From assembly GCA_023228945.1 (NCBI GenBank), contig JALOAI010000004.1:124001-188000 (forward strand): DNA of 64,000 nucleotides, given 5' to 3'. A program made the position numbers and the translations under genes. This document shows positions 17,967 to 26,177 of the stretch, one piece after another. The notes under the pieces are model-generated. The model was given only the letters and a program-made list of their open reading frames with translations. It did not search any database and was not told where the DNA came from. Positions within the stretch are counted from its first letter, which is position 1; each line of letters opens with the position of its first letter. The stretch comes from Pigmentiphaga sp. (GTDB lineage: Bacteria; Pseudomonadota; Gammaproteobacteria; Burkholderiales; Burkholderiaceae_B).

Positions 17967-19471
17967 GGCGCGGCTCCGGACGTCAGCACGGCCGCGATGT
18001 AGGCATCGCGGTCGAGCAACTGATTGGCGGCGTCGATCGAAAGACGGGCAAAAGGCTCGGTATACAGACCGATGGTCAGGGTGATGGCGGCCAGCGCCAC
18101 GATGGGCAGGTACATCGCCACGCGCTCGCCGCGACCCCAGTGCGCCTCCGGATGGGGCAGGGGCTCGGCCTTCCAGAAGGCTTCGTTCCAGATTTTGATC
18201 ATGGAATACAGGGTAAGCAGGCCCACGACCAGGGCCGCTGCGGCCAGGATCCAGGCCTGGGCGTCGAGGCTGGCCCGGATCACCGCCAGTTTGCCCCAGA
18301 AGCCCGACAGCGGCGGGATGCCGGCCAGCGATAGGGCGGGAATCAGGAACAGCAGGCCCAGCAGCGGCGCCGTACGCCACAGCCCGCCCAGCCGCGCCAG
18401 CGCATAGCTGCCGCCGTGTTGGCGGATCGCGCCGGCCAGCAAGAACAGATTGGCCTTGACCACGATGTGATGCACGATGTAGAGAATGCTCCCGGCGATG
18501 GCCAGCGGCGTCATCAGCGCCAGGCCGATCAGCATATAGCCGATCTGGCTGATGATGTGGAACGACAGGATCTTGCGCACATCGTAATGAGCCGCCGCGC
18601 CCAGCACGCCGATCACCATGGTACCGATTGCGATCACGGTAAAGATCGGGCCCAGCCAGCCGGTATCGCCGCTGAACAGCAGCGTATACACACGCAGGAT
18701 GGCATAGACGCCGACCTTGGTGAGCAGCGCCGCGAAGATCGCTACCACCGGCATCGAGGCGGTGTGGTACGACGCCGGCAGCCAGTTGAACAGCGGGAAC
18801 ACCGCCGCCTTGGCGCCGAAGGCCACCAGCAGCAGCAGCGCCACGGCCAGGACGGCGCCCCGGTTGTCGAGATCGGGAACCACGCGCGCCAGATCGGCCA
18901 TGTTGAGCGTGCCGGTCATGCCGTAGAGCAGTGCGATCGAGGCCAGGAACAGCGTGGTGCCGATGAGGTTCAGCATCACATAGCGGATGCCGCCATCGAG
19001 CTGCTCGCGGCTGCGGTCGAGCACCAGCAGGCCGAAGGAGGCGATCAGCATCACCTCGAACCAGACGTACAGGTTGAACAGGTCGCCGGTGACGAAAGAG
19101 CCGCACACGCCCAGCAGCAGGCTGTGATAGAGGGGATGGAAGCCGGCGCGGTCGCGTCCCGCACGGCCCGGCCCCAGGGAGTAGATGCCAACGGCCAGCG
19201 CCATCAGGCCCGTGATCGCGAGCATGATGGCGGCGAAGATGTCGATCACCAGCGAAATGCCGAAGGGCGCGGGCCAGTCGCCCATTTGCGCCACCAGGAT
19301 GGTGCCGTCGGCGGTGAGCAAAAGCAGGCGCAGGGCCACCAGCAGCAGCACGCCGGAAGCCGCCAGGCTGATCCACGGCTGCACGGCGGGGCGCCGCCAG
19401 AACAGTGCGCAGCTCGCGGCGGCGAACAGCGGGACCAGCAGCGGGGAGACGATCAGAACGTGGACGCTCAT
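17963..19471 (-). CDS. mnhD: Na+/H+ antiporter subunit D
   Basis: MrpD, a 502-residue relative of the proton-pumping complex I subunits NuoL/M/N. It shows about 14 hydrophobic segments and the conserved proton-channel regions: ACALFWRR early, FEVMLIASFGLLVLDR, PLFNWLPASYHTASMPVVAI with its charged flanks, and LTKVGVYAILR. It is expected to carry part of the proton path of the antiporter. It starts four bases inside the end of subunit C. Confidence 0.95.
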   Translation of the reverse strand: MSVHVLIVSPLLVPLFAAASCALFWRRPAVQPWISLAASGVLLLVALRLLLLTADGTILVAQMGDWPAPFGISLVIDIFAAIMLAITGLMALAVGIYSLGPGRAGRDRAGFHPLYHSLLLGVCGSFVTGDLFNLYVWFEVMLIASFGLLVLDRSREQLDGGIRYVMLNLIGTTLFLASIALLYGMTGTLNMADLARVVPDLDNRGAVLAVALLLLVAFGAKAAVFPLFNWLPASYHTASMPVVAIFAALLTKVGVYAILRVYTLLFSGDTGWLGPIFTVIAIGTMVIGVLGAAAHYDVRKILSFHIISQIGYMLIGLALMTPLAIAGSILYIVHHIVVKANLFLLAGAIRQHGGSYALARLGGLWRTAPLLGLLFLIPALSLAGIPPLSGFWGKLAVIRASLDAQAWILAAAALVVGLLTLYSMIKIWNEAFWKAEPLPHPEAHWGRGERVAMYLPIVALAAITLTIGLYTEPFARLSIDAANQLLDRDAYIAAVLTSGAAP

Positions 19472-19995
19472 TGCGCGTCTTCCCGCGGTAGGCCGGCGGC
19501 GGCCGGCGCGAAAAGCTCCCGCCCCGTGGCGGTCGTTGCTTGGCCACCGGCACGGCCGGTCCTCGGCCCTGCCGGTGGCGAGTCATGTCCGCCTCCGTTC
19601 GGCAAGGCGGAGCCGGCGCCGGGGAGTTCGGACAGGGTGGCCGCATCGATGTGTTCGGCGTCGTCCAGGCTCTCGGCGTCGAGCGTGCCGAAGCGCCGCC
19701 ACGCCTGCAGGGCCAGCATGAGGGCGAACGCGGTCAGGCCGAAGCCGATCACAATGGCGGTGAGGATCAGCGCCTGGGGCAGTGGATTGGCGGTATGGGC
19801 TGCAAGGGTGTCGGCACCATCGGCTATCAGGGCTGGCGCCATGGGGCCGATGCGGCCCGTCAGCAGGATCGCCAGATTGACGCCGTTGCCCAGCAGCACG
19901 AAGCCCAGCAGCATGCGCGGCAGGTCGCGGCTGAGAAAAAGATAAACCGAGGTGGCGATGACCACGCCGATGGCAAGGGCCAGCAGGGTTTCCAT
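19468..19995 (-). CDS. mnhC: Na+/H+ antiporter subunit C
   Basis: MrpC is the NuoK-like subunit. The first ~115 residues hold three membrane segments with the signature LGFVLLGNGVNLAILLTGRI and PLPQALILTAIVIGFGLTAF. The product is 175 residues because of a C-terminal extension of about 60 residues, low in complexity and rich in G, A, P and R, which is absent from most homologues. The ATG at 19995 begins 11 bp after subunit B. The extension lies on the cytoplasmic side and its role is unknown. Confidence 0.92.
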   Translation of the reverse strand: METLLALAIGVVIATSVYLFLSRDLPRMLLGFVLLGNGVNLAILLTGRIGPMAPALIADGADTLAAHTANPLPQALILTAIVIGFGLTAFALMLALQAWRRFGTLDAESLDDAEHIDAATLSELPGAGSALPNGGGHDSPPAGPRTGRAGGQATTATGRELFAPAAAGLPREDAQ

Positions 19996-20006
19996 GGGAG
20001 AGTGGG

Positions 20007-20420
20007 TCAGCGTCGGATGAGGTTGAGGAAGATGGCGCAGACGGTGCCGATGACGGTCAGGTAGACGCCGACGTCGAACAGCAGCGCGGTGCCGATGGGC
20101 AGGCGGCCATCGCCTAGCGGAATGAACAGCCATTGGTGCGTGAGATAGCCGCGGCCCAGGATCAGGGCGGGCACGCCGCTGGCCAGGGCCAGCAGCACCC
20201 CCGTGCCGCACAGCGTGGTGGGCGCGACCCGAAGTTGCCGCAGGGCGTCGTGGCGCCCGCGCGAGATGGCGAAGAACAAGATGCCTACGCCGGCGATCAG
20301 CCCGCCGATGAAGCCGCCGCCGGGCGAATTGTGGCCCCGCAGCAGGATATAGAGCGAATAAAGCACCGCCATGACCAGAATGGGGGCGGCCGAGGTGCGC
20401 AAAATCAGGGATGGTTTCAT
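20007..20420 (-). CDS. mnhB: Na+/H+ antiporter subunit B
   Basis: MrpB-type membrane subunit, 137 residues, with four hydrophobic segments. Family features are LYILLRGHNSPGGGFIGGLI near the start and FDVGVYLTVIGTVCAIFLNL at the end. The start codon overlaps the mnhA stop by four bases, so the two are translationally coupled. Confidence 0.93.
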   Translation of the reverse strand: MKPSLILRTSAAPILVMAVLYSLYILLRGHNSPGGGFIGGLIAGVGILFFAISRGRHDALRQLRVAPTTLCGTGVLLALASGVPALILGRGYLTHQWLFIPLGDGRLPIGTALLFDVGVYLTVIGTVCAIFLNLIRR

Positions 20421-22792
20421 CTCCGTTCCTCGATGATTGGTTCCGGCCCGACATGGACGGAGGCCGCCGCCTGTTGGGAGGCTGGCATGCGGCCTCGTCG
20501 CGCGGCTCCCGACCGCAGCAGGGCGACGACGCCGAAGCCCGCAATGGCGAGCACGGTGATTTCGCCCAGCGTATCGAGGGCGCGGAAGTCGACCAGGATG
20601 ACGTTGACGACGTTATGGCCCTGCGCGGCCAACAGGCTGTACTGGCCGAACCAATCGGACAGACGGGTATCCAGCGGCTGCGCGAGAATGGACAGGAGGA
20701 TGGCCGACACCCCCGCGCCGGTGGCGATGGCGATGGCGGCGTCCACGCGTTTCTGGCCGCGTCGCCGAGTGTCCGATTGGGGGATCGGGATCCGTGCCAG
20801 CGTGGTGGCGATGATCACCGCCATCAGCGTTTCAACCGAGAACTGGGTGAAGGCAACGTCGGGGGCGCCGAACAACATGAAAATCACGGCGGTGGCGAAA
20901 CCCACCAGCCCGACGGCCATCACCGCGACAAAGGCCGTGCGTGCCCGGGTGGCGGCGACGGCGCCAATCACCAGGCCGGCGAAAGCGAGATAGCGGATGT
21001 CCCACCATGCCAGCTCGAACGCCGGCGCGGCGAGGCCGCCGCCCGCGACCAGCGGCAGCAACAGGGCGGCGGCGGCGGCACCGAAGAGCAGGCGGATGTA
21101 GCCGCGCAGACTGCCATGCTGAAAGAATTCGGTGCTGGCGCGCGCCAAGAGGGTCAGGCCATGCAGGGCGGCGTCGTAGCCGCGGGTGGCGCCGTAACGA
21201 TCGATGGCGGTGCGGGCCTCCAGCCAGGGGCGCAGCGTCGGCCAGATGCGGTAGAGGCTGAAGCCAGCGAGCAGCGTGGCCGCGCTGAGCCACAGAATGG
21301 TGTTGAAACCATGCCACAGCGCGGGTTCGACGCCGCTGGCGCGGCCCAGCGTGGCGGCCGCGGCCGGCTCGAGCCAGCGCGTGGCGGTGGCCGGCAAGGC
21401 CAGGGCCGCCGCCAGACTCAGGAGGCCGAGCGCGAGCGGGCCGGCGAGCATGGCCGCGGGCGGGTCGTGCGGCGTGTGCGGGGTGGGCGCGGCCCGGCCG
21501 GCAAAGACCCGGACCGACAGGACGGCGGCGATCGCCACCGTGCCGGCATTGACCAGGAACAAGCCGATAGCGGCCCCCCATCGGAAATACTCGGCATAGG
21601 TCACGGCCTCGTACATGAGTTCCTTGGCGAGAAAGCCGAGGAACGGTGGCAGCCCCGCCATCGACAGCGCCGCCAGGCCGGCGCCGAGCGCGGTGAGCGG
21701 CATGGCGCGGCCCAGGCCGCGCAGGCGACCGGCGTCGCGCAGCCCGGTGGCGTGGTCGATGATGCCGGCGGTGAGGAACAGGCCCGCCTTATAAAAGGCG
21801 TGCACCACGAGGAAGGTGAGGGCGGCCACGATGGCCAGCGGCGAGCCGATCCCGAGCAGCAGCGTGAGGGTGCCCAGGGCCGCCACGGTGGTATAGGCCA
21901 GGATGCGTTTGAGATCGGTGGCGCGCAGGGCCAGCACGGTGCCGGTCAGGGCGGTGGCCAGGCCAAAGCCGGTGAGCAGCAGATGCCACAGAGCTTCACC
22001 GGCGAACAGGGGCGAAAACCGGGCCATGACGTAGATGCCCAGCTTGACCATGGTGGCCGAATGCAGATAGGCCGACACCGGCGTGGGCGCCGCCATCGCG
22101 CTGGGCAGCCAGAAGTGGAAGGGAACCTGGGCCGACTTGGTAAAGCAGCCGAGCAGGATGAGCAGCATGGCCGCCGTGGCGGTGGGCGCGGCCAGTATCG
22201 CTTCGCGGGCGGCCAGGATGCCCGAGAGACGGGTAGTGCCGGCCGCCTGCACCAGGAGCAGCAGCCCGGCCAGCAGCGCCAGCCCGCCGGCCACGGTGAC
22301 CAGCAGCGCCTGCAGGGCGGCCTTGCGGGCTTCGAGGGACTCGTGGTTGTAGCCCACCAGGAAAAACGAGGCCAGGCTGGTGAGTTCCCAGAAGATGAAC
22401 AGCAGGATGACGTCGTCGGCGGTCACGGCGCCCAGCATGGCCATCATGAAGAGCAGCAGCAGTGTGACGAGCTGCCGCGAACGCGGGTCGTCCTGCAAGT
22501 AACGCCCGGTGTACAGGAAGATCAGCGTGCCGATACCGGTGATCAACAGGGCAAAAACGCCGCCCAGGCCGTCGAGTCGCAGGCCGCCTGCCACTCCCAG
22601 CGCCGGCACGCCCCAGAAGGCGCCGAACCAGCCCTGGGCATCGGCCTGCCAGCTCAGCACGGCATAGAGACCGCAGCCGATCGCTGCCGCGAGGGCGGCC
22701 AATGCCGGAGACATCCGTCGCGGAACCATGGCGGCTGCGATGCCGGAGGCCAGCGCCAACAGGATCGGGAGAGCCAGGATGTCAGGAAGCAT
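20417..22792 (-). CDS. mnhA: Na+/H+ antiporter subunit A
   Basis: MrpA, the largest antiporter subunit, 791 residues. The N-terminal 500 or so residues are NuoL-like (VILLFIFWELTSLASFFLVG; PFHFWLPSAMAAPTPVSAYLH; HAFYKAGLFLTAGIIDHATG). The C-terminal part fuses the MrpB-like domain (WFGQYSLLAAQGHNVVNVIL; VDFRALDTLGEITVLAIAG). It is the promoter-proximal gene of the leftward mnhABCDEFG operon. The complex exchanges cytoplasmic Na+ (or K+) for protons and supports salt and alkaline tolerance. All seven subunits are present and intact. Confidence 0.95.
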   Translation of the reverse strand: MLPDILALPILLALASGIAAAMVPRRMSPALAALAAAIGCGLYAVLSWQADAQGWFGAFWGVPALGVAGGLRLDGLGGVFALLITGIGTLIFLYTGRYLQDDPRSRQLVTLLLLFMMAMLGAVTADDVILLFIFWELTSLASFFLVGYNHESLEARKAALQALLVTVAGGLALLAGLLLLVQAAGTTRLSGILAAREAILAAPTATAAMLLILLGCFTKSAQVPFHFWLPSAMAAPTPVSAYLHSATMVKLGIYVMARFSPLFAGEALWHLLLTGFGLATALTGTVLALRATDLKRILAYTTVAALGTLTLLLGIGSPLAIVAALTFLVVHAFYKAGLFLTAGIIDHATGLRDAGRLRGLGRAMPLTALGAGLAALSMAGLPPFLGFLAKELMYEAVTYAEYFRWGAAIGLFLVNAGTVAIAAVLSVRVFAGRAAPTPHTPHDPPAAMLAGPLALGLLSLAAALALPATATRWLEPAAAATLGRASGVEPALWHGFNTILWLSAATLLAGFSLYRIWPTLRPWLEARTAIDRYGATRGYDAALHGLTLLARASTEFFQHGSLRGYIRLLFGAAAAALLLPLVAGGGLAAPAFELAWWDIRYLAFAGLVIGAVAATRARTAFVAVMAVGLVGFATAVIFMLFGAPDVAFTQFSVETLMAVIIATTLARIPIPQSDTRRRGQKRVDAAIAIATGAGVSAILLSILAQPLDTRLSDWFGQYSLLAAQGHNVVNVILVDFRALDTLGEITVLAIAGFGVVALLRSGAARRGRMPASQQAAASVHVGPEPIIEERR

Positions 22793-23116
22793 GGTGGCGG
22801 ATGGGTGAGCGAAAGTCGTGGATCAGAATGAAATGCATCGGAGCAATCCCGACCCGCAAGACAAAGGCAAGGTTCCCGGATTTCCGGAAAGCCCCGCATC
22901 GCGGCCTGGGACCGGACTGCGCCCGCCAGTGTAACCGGATAAGCCTGGACTGCTCCAGACACGGTAGAATAAAGGGTTTGGTTAGCGACCTTTCGCATTT
23001 GCGCCGGCCCGATCTTTTTTAAGCGCCGGCCGTCCGGGGGTCGCAGGCCCCTCTTCCCTGGGGGCAGCGCCGCCGCATCCGCGGCAAACTCGTGGGCTTT
23101 TTTTGAGGTTTGAGTC
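22793..23116. other. Intergenic region between divergent mnhA and the FmdB gene
   Basis: About 324 bp without a gene. It must hold the promoter of the leftward antiporter operon and that of the rightward fmdB-aspS pair. A TAGAAT at 22965-22970 could be a -10 element for the rightward genes, but no convincing -35 is seen. CTGGA at 22945-22949 and TCCAG at 22954-22958 form a small inverted repeat just before it. A 5-bp GC stem at 23072-23085 lies upstream of a run of seven T at 23098-23104, directly before the fmdB ribosome-binding region. No function is assigned to these. Confidence 0.3.
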
Positions 23117-23413
23117 ATGCCTATTTACGCCTATCGGTGTGCCGAGTGTGGCCACGATCACGACGCCTTGCAGAAGATGTCGGATGCCCCTCTCACCGAT
23201 TGCCCGGCCTGTGGCAAGGCCGCTCTGGTCAAGCAAGTCACCGCGGCCGGATTCCAGCTCAAGGGTTCGGGCTGGTACGTCACCGATTTTCGCAATGGCC
23301 AGGGCAAGGGTGCCAATAGTTCCTCCGACAGCGCCGGTAGTTCCAGCGGCACTGAGCCTGCCTCCGGCGCCGCCCCCGCGCCGACCGCCAGCCCGGCCAC
23401 CCCAGCGAGCTGA
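23117..23413 (+). CDS. FmdB-family zinc-ribbon protein
   Basis: A 98-residue protein of the FmdB/CxxC regulatory family. The zinc ribbon is formed by C8, C11, C29 and C32 (YRCAECGH; DCPACGK). The rest is a hydrophilic tail of S, G, A and P. The family is often annotated as a putative regulator, but the function is unproven. It stands 60 bp upstream of aspS, a pairing common in betaproteobacteria, with a strong hairpin between the two genes. Confidence 0.92.
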   Translation: MPIYAYRCAECGHDHDALQKMSDAPLTDCPACGKAALVKQVTAAGFQLKGSGWYVTDFRNGQGKGANSSSDSAGSSSGTEPASGAAPAPTASPATPAS

Positions 23414-23418
23414 AATCC

Positions 23419-23440
23419 GGGCCGGCGCAAGCGCCGGCCC
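23419..23440 (+). terminator. GC-rich hairpin between fmdB and aspS
   Basis: A perfect 22-base palindrome: 10-base arms (GGGCCGGCGC and GCGCCGGCCC) around AA, starting 6 bp after the fmdB stop. There is no T tract, so it may be a weak terminator, an attenuator for aspS or an RNA-stabilising structure. Confidence 0.5.
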
Positions 23441-23473
23441 CCCATCCGCCGATCCATTCACCAGGAAACTTCC

Positions 23474-25267
23474 ATGCGTACGTGCTATACCGGCCAGGTC
23501 TGCCGCGATCATCTTGGGCAGACCGTTACTCTGTTCGGCTGGGTGCATCGTCGCCGCGACCACGGCGGCATTATCTTTATCGATCTGCGCGACCGCGAGG
23601 GCCTTGCCCAGATCGTGTGCGATCCCGACGCCGCCGCCACGTTCGCCGTGGCCGAGCGCCTGCGCAACGAGTACTGCGTACGCGTGACGGGCCTGGTGCG
23701 CGAGCGCCCCGAAGGCACCATCAACCCGGATCTGCGCTCGGGCGAAATCGAAGTCCTGGCCCAAGAGATCGAAATCCTCAACGCGTCGGTCACGCCGCCG
23801 TTCCAACTCGACGACGACAATCTCTCCGAGACCACCCGTCTCACCCATCGCGTGCTCGATCTGCGCCGGCCGCAGATGCAGCGCAACCTGATGCTGCGCT
23901 ATCGGGTTTCCATCGAGGTCCGCAAGTACCTCGACGATCTCGGCTTCATCGATATCGAAACCCCCATGCTCACCAAGAGCACGCCGGAAGGCGCGCGCGA
24001 CTACCTCGTGCCTTCGCGCGTGCACGCCGGCGAGTTCTTCGCCTTGCCGCAGTCGCCGCAATTATTCAAACAAATGCTGATGGTGTCCGGCTTCGACCGC
24101 TACTATCAGATCACCAAGTGCTTTCGCGACGAAGATCTCCGCGCCGATCGCCAGCCCGAGTTCACTCAGATCGATTGCGAAACTTCCTTTCTCGACGAGT
24201 TCCAGATCCGCGAACTGTTCGAAGGCCTGATCCGGCACGTCTTCAAAACCGTGCAAGACGTCGAACTGCCGAAGCCGTTCCCCACCATGACCTGGGCCGA
24301 AGCCATGCGGCGTTTCGGTTCCGACAAGCCCGATCTGCGGGTGGCGCTCGAGTTCACCGATCTCACCGACGTCATGCGCGACGTCGACTTCAAGGTGTTC
24401 GCGTCGGCCGCCAACCAAGAAGGCGGCCGGGTGGTGGCCCTGCGGGTGCCGGGCGGCGCCGAGATTTCCCGCAGCGAGATCGACGCCTATACCCAGTTCG
24501 TCGCCATCTATGGCGCCAAGGGGCTGGCCTGGATCAAGGTCAACGACAGCGGCAAGGGCCGCGAGGGCCTGCAGGCGCCCATCGTCAAGAACCTCCACGA
24601 CGAAGCCATCGCGGCGTTGCTCGAACGCACCGGCGCTCAGAACGGCGATATCCTGTTCTTCGGCGCGGATAAAGCCAAGGTGGTGAACGACGCCATCGGC
24701 GCCCTGCGCGTCAAGATTGGCCACAGCGATTTCGGCCGCAAGCAGGGTCTGTTCACCGGTGGCTGGCAGCCGCTGTGGGTGATCGACTTCCCGATGTTCG
24801 AGTACGATGAAGACGACCAGCGCTACACTGCGGCGCACCACCCCTTTACCAGTCCCAAGGATGGCCACGAGGATCTGCTCGAGAGCAAGCCCGGCGAAGC
24901 CTTGGCCAAGGCCTACGACATGGTGCTCAACGGCTGGGAAATCGGTGGCGGTTCGGTGCGGATCCACCGCGAAGCGGTGCAGAGCAAAGTATTCCGCGCA
25001 CTCAAGATCGACGCCGACGAAGCCCGCGAGAAGTTCGGCTTCCTGCTCGACGCCTTGCAGTACGGCGCGCCGCCCCACGGCGGCGTGGCCTTCGGCCTCG
25101 ATCGCATCGTCACCATGATGACCGGCGCCGATTCCATCCGCGACGTGATCGCCTTCCCCAAAACCCAGCGGGCCCAGTGCCTGCTCACGCAGGCGCCGTC
25201 GCCCGTCGACGAAAAGCAACTGCGCGAGCTGCACATACGCCTGCGCCAGGTCGAGCCCAAGGCTTGA
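23474..25267 (+). CDS. aspS: Aspartyl-tRNA synthetase
   Basis: Class IIb synthetase that charges tRNA with aspartate, 597 residues, normal bacterial length. The N-terminal OB-fold anticodon-binding domain covers about 1-110 (VTLFGWVHRRRDHGGIIFID). Class II motif 1 is near MLTKSTPEGARDYLVPSR, motif 2 in KCFRDEDLRADRQPEFTQID, the bacterial GAD insertion lies in the middle, and motif 3 is GVAFGLDRIVTMM. The ATG at 23474 has AGGAAA about eight bases upstream. Whether it is discriminating or also charges tRNA-Asn cannot be judged here. Confidence 0.97.
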   Translation: MRTCYTGQVCRDHLGQTVTLFGWVHRRRDHGGIIFIDLRDREGLAQIVCDPDAAATFAVAERLRNEYCVRVTGLVRERPEGTINPDLRSGEIEVLAQEIEILNASVTPPFQLDDDNLSETTRLTHRVLDLRRPQMQRNLMLRYRVSIEVRKYLDDLGFIDIETPMLTKSTPEGARDYLVPSRVHAGEFFALPQSPQLFKQMLMVSGFDRYYQITKCFRDEDLRADRQPEFTQIDCETSFLDEFQIRELFEGLIRHVFKTVQDVELPKPFPTMTWAEAMRRFGSDKPDLRVALEFTDLTDVMRDVDFKVFASAANQEGGRVVALRVPGGAEISRSEIDAYTQFVAIYGAKGLAWIKVNDSGKGREGLQAPIVKNLHDEAIAALLERTGAQNGDILFFGADKAKVVNDAIGALRVKIGHSDFGRKQGLFTGGWQPLWVIDFPMFEYDEDDQRYTAAHHPFTSPKDGHEDLLESKPGEALAKAYDMVLNGWEIGGGSVRIHREAVQSKVFRALKIDADEAREKFGFLLDALQYGAPPHGGVAFGLDRIVTMMTGADSIRDVIAFPKTQRAQCLLTQAPSPVDEKQLRELHIRLRQVEPKA

Positions 25268-25272
25268 CGAAC

Positions 25273-25297
25273 CGCCGGCCCTGTTGCGGGGCCGGCG
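25273..25297 (+). terminator. Strong GC hairpin after aspS
   Basis: CGCCGGCCC at 25273-25281 and GGGCCGGCG at 25289-25297 form a perfect 9-bp stem with a 7-base loop, six bases after the aspS stop and 10 bases before the next start codon. No T tract follows. It resembles the hairpin upstream of aspS and may cap the aspS transcript. Confidence 0.5.
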
Positions 25298-25306
25298 CAG
25301 CTCATC

Positions 25307-26164
25307 ATGTCGCGTCTGCGGATCGTCAGCTATAACATCCACAAGGGTCGCTCGGCGGTCCTCAGCCGGGCGAGCCTCAACCAATTGCGGCTGGGGCTGC
25401 ACGGCCTGGGGCCGGATCTCCTGTTCCTGCAAGAGGTCCAGGGACGCAACGATCGGCTCGGCGTGCTCGATGCCCAGCACGAATCCCTGGCGGCGGCCCT
25501 CGGGCTGCAACTGGCCTACGGCCGCAACGCCATCCGGCGCCATTCCGAGCATGGCAATGCGCTACTCTCGCGCTTTCCGGTGCTGGGGCACGAAAATCAG
25601 GACATTTCCGACCACCGGCTGGAGCAGCGTGGTTTGTTGCACGTGCAGGTGCAGATCGGCGAGCACGAAGTGCACTGTTTCGTGGTGCACCTGGGGCTGT
25701 TCGCCTTCAGCCGCACGAGGCAGGCCGAAGCCATGATCCAGCGCATCGATGAGCTCGTGCCGGCGCATTGCCCCATTCTCATTGCGGGCGACTTCAACGA
25801 CTGGAACGATAATCTATCGGCCGAGCTGATCCGGCGCCTGCAGGTGCACGAGGTATTCGCCACCGCGCCGCGCTCGGGCGGCGGCATGCCGCCGCTGCGC
25901 GAAAGCCTGGCCTGGATGCGGGGGGCGCTGAAGCCTGCCGACGCCGCCGGGATGGGGCGGGCGGCCGCGCCGCGCCTGGGCAGTGGCAGCCAGGCCCTGG
26001 CGGCGCGGCCGCCGCGCACGTTTCCGGCCGCGCTGCCCTGGTTCCGTCTCGACCGGATCTATCAGCGCGGGTTCGCCGTGCGCAGCGCGCGGGTACTGCG
26101 CGGCAAACCCTGGACTTCTTTGTCGGACCACGCTCCGCTGCTGGCGGATCTCGAGCTGCCCTGA
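25307..26164 (+). CDS. Endonuclease/exonuclease/phosphatase (EEP) family protein
   Basis: A 285-residue metal-dependent phosphoesterase of the EEP (DNase I-like) fold, similar in length and motifs to E. coli YbhP. Motifs in order are RIVSYNIHKG (Asn), LLFLQEVQGR (metal Glu), HGNALLSRFPV, FVVHLGLF, AGDFNDWND (Asp-Asn pair) and LSDHAPLLADL (catalytic Asp-His). Unlike most family members it has an insertion of about 40 residues rich in G, A and R before the last motif. Substrate (nucleic acid, lipid or phosphosugar) is unknown. Confidence 0.88.
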   Translation: MSRLRIVSYNIHKGRSAVLSRASLNQLRLGLHGLGPDLLFLQEVQGRNDRLGVLDAQHESLAAALGLQLAYGRNAIRRHSEHGNALLSRFPVLGHENQDISDHRLEQRGLLHVQVQIGEHEVHCFVVHLGLFAFSRTRQAEAMIQRIDELVPAHCPILIAGDFNDWNDNLSAELIRRLQVHEVFATAPRSGGGMPPLRESLAWMRGALKPADAAGMGRAAAPRLGSGSQALAARPPRTFPAALPWFRLDRIYQRGFAVRSARVLRGKPWTSLSDHAPLLADLELP

Positions 26165-26177
26165 CGCGCTTGCATAC

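Noticed and set aside
18416..22831. Long open frames on the strand opposite the antiporter operon (over 500 and 800 codons)
   Set aside because: They are low-complexity, Gln/Arg/His/Gly-rich translations without domains, caused by high GC and codon bias of the real mnh genes on the other strand.
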